A stretch of 8,035 nucleotides of DNA. Origin: Pseudomonadota bacterium (GTDB taxonomy: Bacteria; Pseudomonadota; Alphaproteobacteria; Rhizobiales; Kaistiaceae). Location of the stretch: assembly GCA_023392225.1 (NCBI GenBank), contig JAEVZM010000638.1:1-8035 (forward strand), written 5' to 3'. Of this stretch, positions 1 through 7,698 are shown in pieces. How positions within the stretch are numbered: the first letter of the stretch is position 1; every line of letters starts with the position of its first letter. A model generated the notes under the pieces. It was not told where the DNA came from. It did no database searches and saw nothing but the letters and a program-made list of their open reading frames with translations. The translations under genes and the position numbers were made by a program.

Positions 1-32
1 GGGGGGTCTTTGGCTTCGTTTTTGGTGGGGGC
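1..32. other. Anomalous sequence at left edge, probably contig-end artefact
   Basis: The first 30 or so bases contain G-runs and T-runs (a run of six G, a run of five T) and are less GC-rich than the rest of glgA. Read in the glgA frame they replace the near-invariant GGLADTV by GGLAPTKNE, though no stop appears. The break falls right after the codons for GGLA (rare CTA, then GCC at 32-30). A sequencing or assembly artefact at the end of a contig explains this better than a real variant. Confidence 0.45.
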
Positions 33-1232
33 TAGGCCGCCGACCCGCGACACCAGCGGGACGCAGCCGTAGCGGAGCCCGTAGAACTGGGTCAGCCCGC
101 ACGGCTCGAAGCGCGACGGCACCAGGACCGAATCCGATCCGCCCTGGAGGAGGTGCGACAACGGCTCGCTATAGCCGGTGACCATGCCGACCCGGCCGGG
201 ATGACGCGCGGCCGCGGCGTGGAACATGCCCTCGATCGCCGCTTCCCCGGACCCGAGCACAGCGAGCCGGGCACCGCCGGCGACCAGCCCGTCGATGCAC
301 TCGCCGAGGATGTCCATGCCCTTCTGCCAACCGAGGCGGCTGACCACGCAGAACAGCATGCCGTCGCCCGGCGCGAGCCCGAAGGCGGCCTCGACGGCGC
401 GCCGGTTGGCGGCACGGCGGCCGAGGGTCGCGGCGGTGTAGTTGGTCTCGAGATTGGGGTCGGAGACCGGGTCCCAGACCATGGTGTCGATGCCGTTGAC
501 GATGCCCGAGAGAACGTCCCGCCGGGCACGGAGCAGGCCATCGAGCCCCATCCCGCCTTCCGGGGTGCAGATCTCCTCGGCATAGGTCGGGCTGACGGTG
601 GTGATCGCATCGGCGTAGTGGAGGGCGGCCTTCAGGTAGCCGACGGCGCCATGATACTCGACGCCCTCGATGCTCCAGGCCGAGCCTGGCAACCCCAGAC
701 TGGGGAAGACCGCCGCCGGAAAGGCACCCTGGAAGGCGATGTTGTGGATCGTCACCACCGACCGCGCCGCACCATGGCCGGCATGGCGGAGATAGGCCGG
801 CACCAGTCCCGACTGCCAGTCGTGGCAATGGACGACATCCGGCACGAAGTCCTCGACCGCACCGGACCCGACATCCGCCGCCGCCCGGCACAAGGCGGCG
901 AAACGCTGCCAGTTGTCCGGCCAATCGGAGCGATCGGGCGCGAGATAGGGATTGCCGGGCCGGGCGAAATGCGCCGGAGCATCGAGGACGATGAGGTCGA
1001 GCCCGGCCGCGGTGCCCGCGACCAGTCGCGCCGCGCCGCCGAACAGGTCGGCATAGTCCCGCAGCACCGTGCCACCCTCGAGCGCGGCCATGACATCCGG
1101 GTAGCCCGGCACCATCACCCGCATCTCGACGCCCTCGGAATCGAGCGCGTCGGGTAGCGCGCCGACGACGTCGGCGAGACCACCGGTCTTGACCAGGGGG
1201 AAGACTTCGGAGGCGACCGAAAGAACGCGCAT
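1..1232 (-). CDS. glgA: Glycogen synthase GlgA (ADP-glucose type), C-terminus cut by window edge
   Basis: GlgA transfers glucose from ADP-glucose to the non-reducing end of alpha-1,4-glucan in the cytoplasm (GT5 family). The visible 410 residues cover nearly all of a protein that usually has about 480. Near the N-terminus is KTGGLADV (K15 contacts ADP-glucose). HCHDWQ and TIHNIAFQG lie in the first Rossmann domain, SRLGWQKGMD opens the second, and SRFEPCGL carries the catalytic-type Glu (E376). The ATG at 1232 fits the family start (MRVLSVASE). It lies 7 nt after the glgC stop with no clear ribosome-binding site, so translation is probably coupled to glgC. The last codons before the edge depart from the family: after GGLA the expected DTV is replaced by PTKNEAKDPP (see the entry for 1-32). 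Identification is secure from motifs over the whole length. Confidence 0.97.
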   Translation of the reverse strand, partial: MRVLSVASEVFPLVKTGGLADVVGALPDALDSEGVEMRVMVPGYPDVMAALEGGTVLRDYADLFGGAARLVAGTAAGLDLIVLDAPAHFARPGNPYLAPDRSDWPDNWQRFAALCRAAADVGSGAVEDFVPDVVHCHDWQSGLVPAYLRHAGHGAARSVVTIHNIAFQGAFPAAVFPSLGLPGSAWSIEGVEYHGAVGYLKAALHYADAITTVSPTYAEEICTPEGGMGLDGLLRARRDVLSGIVNGIDTMVWDPVSDPNLETNYTAATLGRRAANRRAVEAAFGLAPGDGMLFCVVSRLGWQKGMDILGECIDGLVAGGARLAVLGSGEAAIEGMFHAAAARHPGRVGMVTGYSEPLSHLLQGGSDSVLVPSRFEPCGLTQFYGLRYGCVPLVSRVGGLAPTKNEAKDP

Positions 1233-1239
1233 CGCGGGT

Positions 1240-2502
1240 CTAGCGGATCGCGTTGATCATGGTCTGCGTGACGAGGCAGATGCCGCTCTCGGTCCGCCGG
1301 AAGCGGCGGGCGTCGAGCTCGGGATCCTCGCCGATCACGAGCCCTTCGGGGATCTTCACGCCGCGATCGATCACCACCTTGGTCAGCCGCGCCGAGCGGC
1401 CGACATCGACGCCGGGCAGCACCACCGCCTCCTCGCAGGAGGCGTAGGAATTGACCCGGACATTGCTGAAGAGGAGCGATCCGTGCACCGACGCGCCCGA
1501 CACCACGCAGCCGCCAGCGACGATCGAGCTGACCGCCTGCCCGCGCCGCCCATCCTTGTCGTGGACGAATTTCGCCGGCGCGGTGAGCTCGACATTGGTC
1601 CAGATCGGCCAGTGCCGGTCATAGAGGTCGAGGGCCGGAACGATCTCGGTGAGGTCGATATTGGCCTGCCAGTACGCGTCGACCGTGCCGACGTCGCGCC
1701 AGTAGGGCTCCGACTCGGGATCGGAGCGCACGCAGGAATCGGCGAAGCGGTGCGCCATCGCCTTGCCGTGCTTGACGACATAGGGGATGAGGTCCTTGCC
1801 GAAATCGTGGCTCGAGGCGAGGTCCGCGGCGTCGCGCCGGAGCAGATCGAACAGGAACCCGGTCTCGAAGACGTAGATGCCCATCGAGGCGAGCGCCATC
1901 TCGGGCATGTCCGGCATTCCCGGCGGGTCGGCCGGCTTCTCGAGGAACGAGATGATGCGGTCCTCGGCATCGACATGCATGACGCCGAAGCCCTTGGCCT
2001 CCTCGCGCGGCACCTCGAGGCAGCCGACGGTCACGTCGGCGCCCCAGTCGACGTGCTGCTGGAGCATCAGCTCGTAGTCCATCTTGTAGATGTGGTCGCC
2101 GGCGAGGATGACGATGTGCCTGGGCCGGTAGCTGGCGATGATGTCGAGGTTCTGGAACACCGCGTCCGCGGTGCCCTCGTACCACTGGCTCTCAGAGACC
2201 CGCTGGCTGGCCGGCAGCACGTCGAAGCTCTCGTTGCGCTCTGGGCGGAGGAAGTTCCAGCCGCGCTGCAGATGGCGGATCAGGCTGTGCGCCTTGTACT
2301 GGGTCGCCACCGCGATGCGGCGAATGCCGGAGTTGAGCGCATTGGACAGCGCGAAGTCGATGATCCGGGTCTTGCCGCCGAAGAACACCGCAGGCTTGGC
2401 CCGCTTGTCGGTCAGCTCCATGAGGCGGCTGCCGCGCCCGCCGGCGAGCACGTAAGCCATGGCATCACGCGCCAGCGGCGCATTCAATCCGCGTTCCCGC
2501 AA
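1240..2502 (-). CDS. glgC: Glucose-1-phosphate adenylyltransferase GlgC
   Basis: GlgC makes ADP-glucose and pyrophosphate from ATP and glucose-1-phosphate, the committed and allosterically controlled step of bacterial glycogen synthesis. From residue 15 the protein reads AMAYVLAGGRGSRLMELT, followed by KRAKPAVFFGGK: the nucleotide-binding loop and the basic patch used for catalysis and effector binding. AGDHIYKMDY, the FLEKPADPPG lysine motif, YWRDVGT and a C-terminal left-handed beta-helix region follow. The sequence closely resembles the Agrobacterium enzyme. I chose a TTG start at 2502: GGGAGGAGG (2516-2508) lies 5 nt upstream, and the product is then 420 aa, the usual length. A GTG at 2520 in the same frame would add six residues (MREEAE) but has no ribosome site, and an ATG at 2460 would cut into the conserved N-terminus. 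The stop is TAG, 7 nt before glgA. Confidence 0.96.
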   Translation of the reverse strand: MRERGLNAPLARDAMAYVLAGGRGSRLMELTDKRAKPAVFFGGKTRIIDFALSNALNSGIRRIAVATQYKAHSLIRHLQRGWNFLRPERNESFDVLPASQRVSESQWYEGTADAVFQNLDIIASYRPRHIVILAGDHIYKMDYELMLQQHVDWGADVTVGCLEVPREEAKGFGVMHVDAEDRIISFLEKPADPPGMPDMPEMALASMGIYVFETGFLFDLLRRDAADLASSHDFGKDLIPYVVKHGKAMAHRFADSCVRSDPESEPYWRDVGTVDAYWQANIDLTEIVPALDLYDRHWPIWTNVELTAPAKFVHDKDGRRGQAVSSIVAGGCVVSGASVHGSLLFSNVRVNSYASCEEAVVLPGVDVGRSARLTKVVIDRGVKIPEGLVIGEDPELDARRFRRTESGICLVTQTMINAIR

Positions 2503-2532
2503 TTCCGCCTCCTCCCGCACCTCGTTTTAGGC

Positions 2533-2562
2533 ACGATACGCGATCGGGAGTGGCGCCGTCGA
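2533..2562 (-). promoter_or_regulatory. Candidate sigma-70 promoter for glgCA
   Basis: On the minus strand TCGACG (2562-2557, four of six matches to TTGACA) is separated by 18 nt from TATCGT (2538-2533, four of six matches to TATAAT). Transcription would start near 2526-2525, giving a leader of about 24 nt with the GGGAGGAGG ribosome site of glgC inside it. The match is weak and rests on position: it is the only gap between the metallophosphoesterase gene and glgC. Read-through from the upstream genes is equally possible. Confidence 0.3.
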
Positions 2563-2582
2563 TTGTCGTGATGCGTGGCCGC

Positions 2583-3404
2583 TCACGACCAGAACGCCGG
2601 CCGGGTCTCGGCCAGCACACCACCGATGCGGAGCGGCGCGCAGGCGGTGGCGAGACCGGTCGAATCGTCGACCTCCACCGCGATGCCGCAGAGCGTCGCC
2701 GCGCCCTGTGCCGGCGTGAAGCGCTCACCCGGCACCTTGGTGACGAAGCGGCGGACCGGCTCCTCCTTGTCCATGCCGATCACCGAATTGTAGTCGCCGC
2801 ACATGCCGGTGTCCGTCTGGTAGGCGGTGCCGCCGGGCAGCACGCGATAGTCGGAGGTCGGCACGTGGGTATGGGTGCCCACCACCAGCGTCGCCCGGCC
2901 GTCGAGATAATGGCCGAAGGCCTGCTTCTCGCTCGACGCCTCGCCGTGGAAGTCGACCAGCACCGCGTCGGCCTGCTCGCCGAGCGGACAGGCCGAGATC
3001 TCGCGGTCGATGGCGGCGAAGGGATCGTCGAGCGGATCCATGAACACCCGCCCCATGACGTTGACCACCAGCACCCGGGCGCCGTTGCGGGCGAGGAACA
3101 CGCCGGCACCGCGGCCCGGCGTCCCGGCCGGAAAATTGGCAGGCCGGAGGAAACGCTCCTGATGGACGGCGAAGCTCAGCGCCTCGCGCTGGTCGAAGAC
3201 GTGGTTGCCGGTGGTGACCACGTCGGCACCGGCGTCGAGGAAGGCGCGCAGGATATCCTCGGTGATGCCGAAGCCGCCGGCCGCGTTCTCGCCATTCACC
3301 ACCACGAAATCGAGCCGGTGGTCCGAGATCAGCCCGGGCAGCACCCGGGTCACCGCATTGCGGGCGGAGCGGCCGACGACATCGCCGAGGAAAAGCAGTC
3401 TCAT
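2583..3404 (-). CDS. YmdB-family (TIGR00282) metallophosphoesterase
   Basis: This 273-aa protein is a binuclear-metal phosphoesterase of the TIGR00282/YmdB family. Bacillus YmdB hydrolyses 2',3'-cyclic nucleotides (and cAMP) and affects biofilm and motility decisions; the substrate here is inferred only. The whole metal site is visible: GDVVG (D8), NGEN (37-40), GNHVFD (66-71), FHGEASSEK (H153) and GTHTHVPTSD (H178, H180), then a conserved YQTDTGMCGDYNSVIGM segment. There is no signal peptide, so it should be cytoplasmic. The ATG at 3404 overlaps the fau stop in an ATGA junction, has AAGGAG (3420-3415) 10 nt upstream, and begins exactly at the family's MRLLFLGD. The frame stays open further upstream but only as an antisense or shadow extension through fau. 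I leave the symbol empty because E. coli ymdB is an unrelated gene. Confidence 0.93.
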   Translation of the reverse strand: MRLLFLGDVVGRSARNAVTRVLPGLISDHRLDFVVVNGENAAGGFGITEDILRAFLDAGADVVTTGNHVFDQREALSFAVHQERFLRPANFPAGTPGRGAGVFLARNGARVLVVNVMGRVFMDPLDDPFAAIDREISACPLGEQADAVLVDFHGEASSEKQAFGHYLDGRATLVVGTHTHVPTSDYRVLPGGTAYQTDTGMCGDYNSVIGMDKEEPVRRFVTKVPGERFTPAQGAATLCGIAVEVDDSTGLATACAPLRIGGVLAETRPAFWS

Positions 3405-3988
3405 CGCAGGGCGGCTCCTTGCGGGCGGAAATCCAGGGTCTCGATCTCGGTGACGATCAGGTCGAGCCGGACGTCGTGGGGTTCGTGCGGGATCGTGTCG
3501 ACCTCCTGCACTGAAAACGCAACCCCGACGAGGAGCGGCGCGATACCGCGCCGGCGCAGCGCGGCGATGGTGCGGTCGTAGTGGCCCTTGCCGTAGCCGA
3601 TGCGGGTGCCGTGGCGGTCGAAGCCGACCAGGGGGACGACGATGATGTCGGGCGCTATTTCCGGGGCACCGGCCTGCGGCACGCGGGTGCCGAACCCGCC
3701 GGGCACCAGCGGATCGCGCGCCTCGTGCCGGAGGAATGCGAGGCCGCCGCCGGAGAGCACCACCGGCAGCCCGACCGCTACGCCCCGCTTCCGTGCACCG
3801 TCGACGATCGCGGCGGGATCGACCTCGCTTCGCATCGCGACATAGGCGGCAAGGCCGCGCGGCGCGAGGTTCGCCACCAGCGGCAGCACGCGCGCCGCGA
3901 TCGCGGCGGAAGCGCCCGCACGGAACTCGGGATGGGTCGCATCCCGCTGCCGGAGGGCCCGGTCGCGGAGTTCGGATTTCGACGCCAA
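3401..3988 (-). CDS. fau: 5-formyltetrahydrofolate cyclo-ligase
   Basis: This enzyme (5-FCL, MTHFS, YgfA) converts 5-formyl-THF to 5,10-methenyl-THF at the cost of ATP, returning a storage folate to the one-carbon pool. The 195-aa protein has the N-terminal basic helix with LRDRALRQRD, then YVAMRSEVDP, then the signature GFDRHGTRIGYGKGHYDR (residues 122-139) that binds ATP phosphates. It ends with GVAFSVQEV and IPHEPHDVRLDLIVTE near the C-terminus, all typical of the family. The start is TTG at 3988, the only start that keeps the N-terminal helix; upstream codons in frame contain no ATG/GTG/TTG. No Shine-Dalgarno sequence precedes it: the eight bases before TTG are CTCCTGCC, the reverse of a ribosome site. 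It follows the 6S RNA by only about 15 nt, the classic ssrS-ygfA arrangement, and overlaps the downstream gene by 4 nt. Confidence 0.95.
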   Translation of the reverse strand: MASKSELRDRALRQRDATHPEFRAGASAAIAARVLPLVANLAPRGLAAYVAMRSEVDPAAIVDGARKRGVAVGLPVVLSGGGLAFLRHEARDPLVPGGFGTRVPQAGAPEIAPDIIVVPLVGFDRHGTRIGYGKGHYDRTIAALRRRGIAPLLVGVAFSVQEVDTIPHEPHDVRLDLIVTEIETLDFRPQGAALR

Positions 3989-4003
3989 GGCAGGAGCTAC
4001 CGT

Positions 4004-4184
4004 CTGCGGGGGCGGAAGGCAAAGTGCGAGGCCACTGAGCCGGTGGAGGATACGATCCCGGAGACCTACAGAGTAGGTGGGCGCCGTGTGCCTGGACCCA
4101 CGGGTCCGGGCAGGTACAGCTCCCGTTAGGATCGATAAGGCCCCGGGGATAAGTGTCTCCTGCCAAACCCCGCAGCACTCGCGT
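4004..4184 (-). ncRNA. ssrS: 6S RNA (SsrS)
   Basis: 6S RNA mimics an open promoter and sequesters the housekeeping RNA polymerase holoenzyme, mainly in stationary phase. No search was possible, so the call rests on structure and context. On the minus strand CTGCGGGG (4175-4168) pairs perfectly with CCCCGCAG (4011-4004). Inside this, GGCA (4164-4161) pairs with TGCC (4021-4018), and CGATCC pairs with GGATCG further in. The apex is a strong hairpin, GGACCC-GTG-GGTCC, and a small hairpin ACCTAC-TCT-GTAGGT sits on the 3' side, as I remember from alphaproteobacterial 6S RNAs. The result is a rod about 170-180 nt long with an internal bubble, directly before fau, the conserved neighbour of ssrS across proteobacteria. 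The 5' end is inferred from the CTATAT box; the 3' end is the end of the closing helix. No intrinsic terminator is visible, so the mature 3' end probably comes from processing. Confidence 0.85.
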
Positions 4185-4189
4185 GTCGA

Positions 4190-4219
4190 GATATAGAGCC
4201 CGGGCGCGTCGAGCGCCAG
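4190..4219 (-). promoter_or_regulatory. Promoter of 6S RNA / fau transcript
   Basis: CTATAT (4196-4191) is the -10 form favoured by alphaproteobacterial sigma-70 and is followed 7 nt later by A4184, a plausible start point. Seventeen nt upstream is CTGGCG (4219-4214), a poor -35 match. The box is one of the few AT-rich spots in this region and lies just the right distance from the 6S closing helix. It would drive 6S RNA and, by read-through, fau and the metallophosphoesterase gene. Confidence 0.5.
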
Positions 4220-4290
4220 ACCTCCACGCGGCAGTTTCCACCGCTACCGTCTGGCACCGCCCGCGGACGCCGGCCACGGACGGCCAGGGT

Positions 4291-4323
4291 CTTGAAAAGC
4301 TGGCACAAAGTCGCGACATGCTA
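4291..4323 (+). promoter_or_regulatory. Candidate promoter of hsp20-lon, possibly heat-shock sigma (RpoH)
   Basis: CTTGAAA at 4291-4297 matches the RpoH -35 consensus exactly. Sixteen nt later comes CGACATGC (4314-4321), a partial match to the RpoH -10 element (CCCCATNT); CATGCTA (4317-4323) could serve as a weak sigma-70 -10 instead. Transcription would start near 4325-4330, leaving a leader of roughly 35 nt before hsp20. The downstream genes, a small heat-shock protein and Lon, are standard RpoH targets, which adds weight to the call. The -10 is not strong enough to be sure. Confidence 0.45.
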
Positions 4324-4361
4324 GACCTTGGGCGGACAGGCGGACCCGAGGAACGGCAGGC

Positions 4362-4772
4362 ATGGCGGCGCGAAAACCCGAAATCTGGATGTGGGCGCAG
4401 ATGCGCGCCATGGCGAACGAGGCCGACGAGATGCGCGGCCGCTTCTTCGAGTTGCGGAAGGGCGCGGCGGTACCCACCTGGGAGCCGCCGGTCGACGTGA
4501 TCGAGACGGCGAGCGAGCTTCTGGTGATCGTCGCCCTGCCCGGGGTCGACCCGACCAAGGCCGAAGCGGCGATCAGCGGCTCGGACCTTGTGGTCGTCGG
4601 AACCCGGCGCCTGCCTGAATCGCTCCGCACTGCCCGTATCCACCGCATGGAGCTGCCCTATGGGCGCTTCGAGCGGCGCATCCCGCTCCCTCCCGGCCGC
4701 TACGACGCGGTGAAGCGCGAAGCGGCTGACGGCTGCCTGCTGATACGCCTGCACAAGATCGAGAGACCCTGA
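4362..4772 (+). CDS. Hsp20/alpha-crystallin small heat-shock protein
   Basis: Small heat-shock proteins hold unfolding proteins in a refoldable state without ATP, in the cytoplasm. The 136-aa product has a short Trp/Met-rich N-terminal helix (residues 1-37, likely the client-binding arm). The alpha-crystallin domain follows from about residue 40: WEPPVDVIETASELLVIVALPGV, then SDLVVVGTR, then MELPYGRFERRIPLPPGRYD, and DGCLLIRLHK at the end. The protein stops four residues after the last strand (HKIERP), so the usual C-terminal tail with an I-x-I/V motif is missing; that motif normally links dimers into large oligomers. The ATG at 4362 has GAGGAA (4348-4353) 8 nt upstream. The stop is 2 nt before the lon GTG, so the two genes are surely one operon. 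In E. coli the related IbpA and IbpB are Lon substrates, which makes the pairing meaningful. Confidence 0.93.
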   Translation: MAARKPEIWMWAQMRAMANEADEMRGRFFELRKGAAVPTWEPPVDVIETASELLVIVALPGVDPTKAEAAISGSDLVVVGTRRLPESLRTARIHRMELPYGRFERRIPLPPGRYDAVKREAADGCLLIRLHKIERP

Positions 4773-4774
4773 TC

Positions 4775-7168
<2,394 letters not shown>

Positions 7169-7174
7169 ACAACT

Positions 7175-7199
7175 GCGGGGGCGCCGATGGCGCCTCCGC
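7175..7199. terminator. GC-rich hairpin between convergent lon and DUF302 genes
   Basis: Eleven base pairs (7175-7185 with 7189-7199, one G-T wobble, loop GAT) form a very stable stem 6 nt after the lon stop and 3 nt after the DUF302 stop on the other strand. On the plus strand no T-tract follows. On the minus strand the stem is followed by AGTTGTT, a short imperfect T-tract. It probably acts as a shared bidirectional terminator or 3'-end protector. Confidence 0.5.
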
Positions 7200-7202
7200 C
7201 GC

Positions 7203-7589
7203 TCAGAGACCTTCGACGACCTGGCGCAACGTCTCGCGCACCTCGCCGGCGATACCGGCCAGCGCGGGATTCTCGATGGCCTGCATCGACGCTACCGGGT
7301 CGACCGCCGCGACCTCGACCGCGCCCGGCGAAACCTCGCGCACGACGACGTTGCAGGGGAGCATGGTGCCGATCTTGTCCTCGGCCTCCAGAGCCTTCCA
7401 CGCGAAGCGCGGGTTGCACGCTCCGAGGATGGTGTAGGGCGCCATGTCGGCGTCGAGCTTCTTCTTCATCGTCGCCTTGACGTCGATCGTGGTCAGCACG
7501 CCGAAGCCCTTGTCGGCGAGCGCCGCGGTGACCTTCGCGACCGCATCATCGAACGGCGCGGCGAGTGTCTTGGCGAAGTAGTAGCTCAT
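7203..7589 (-). CDS. DUF302 domain-containing protein
   Basis: The 128-aa product is a single DUF302 domain; the biochemical function of this family is unknown. Conserved features are visible in order: ALADKGFGVLTTIDVKATMKKKL (residues 23-45), GACNPRFAWKAL (56-67, with C58) and IGTMLPCNVVV (73-83, with C79). The two cysteines sit in the positions typical of many DUF302 proteins. An acidic tail ends in TLRQVVEGL. There is no signal peptide or membrane segment. The ATG at 7589 has a strong ribosome site, GGGAGGG, 6 nt upstream, so the start is firm. The gene faces lon across a hairpin and lies 109 nt downstream of the SH3-protein gene on the same strand. No functional link with either neighbour can be read from the sequence. 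Confidence 0.9.
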   Translation of the reverse strand: MSYYFAKTLAAPFDDAVAKVTAALADKGFGVLTTIDVKATMKKKLDADMAPYTILGACNPRFAWKALEAEDKIGTMLPCNVVVREVSPGAVEVAAVDPVASMQAIENPALAGIAGEVRETLRQVVEGL

Positions 7590-7621
7590 CGCAAACCCTC
7601 CCGGATATCGAGCACCAACCC

Positions 7622-7636
7622 CCCGCAGACTGCGGG
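7622..7636. other. Small hairpin between SH3-protein gene and DUF302 gene
   Basis: CCCGCA (7622-7627) and TGCGGG (7631-7636) form a 6-bp stem with loop GAC. A second hairpin lies at 7674-7687 (CGGCGC against GCGCCG), 12 nt after the SH3-gene stop on the minus strand. Neither is followed by a T-tract. Either could be a weak or Rho-assisted terminator of the SH3 gene, but short perfect stems arise easily in such GC-rich DNA. Confidence 0.25.
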
Positions 7637-7698
7637 ATGGGGCGGGAGGCGGCGTTGATGCAGCACAAGCGCGCGGCGCTGGCGCCGGCCGTGGACGA

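Noticed and set aside
153..2571. Two long open frames on the plus strand opposite glgA and glgC (153-1157 and 1189-2571).
   Set aside because: They are exact antisense shadows of well-conserved genes. The products are rich in Arg, Gly, Ala, His and Asp with no recognisable domain, as expected from third-position G/C bias.
4141..4150. The perfect palindrome CCCCGGGG in the 6S region, a possible operator.
   Set aside because: It lies inside the transcribed 6S RNA bubble arm, not at the promoter, and simple G/C palindromes are frequent here.
2583..4754. A 723-codon open frame on the minus strand running through the metallophosphoesterase, fau, the 6S RNA and opposite hsp20, which would suggest a fusion protein.
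   Set aside because: Only the last 273 codons (from ATG 3404) look like protein. The rest is out of frame with fau, passes through an RNA gene and is antisense to hsp20.
7590..7698. A possible small gene or RNA between the DUF302 and SH3 genes.
   Set aside because: No frame with a start and ribosome site is present. Only two short hairpins are visible, too little for an RNA gene call.
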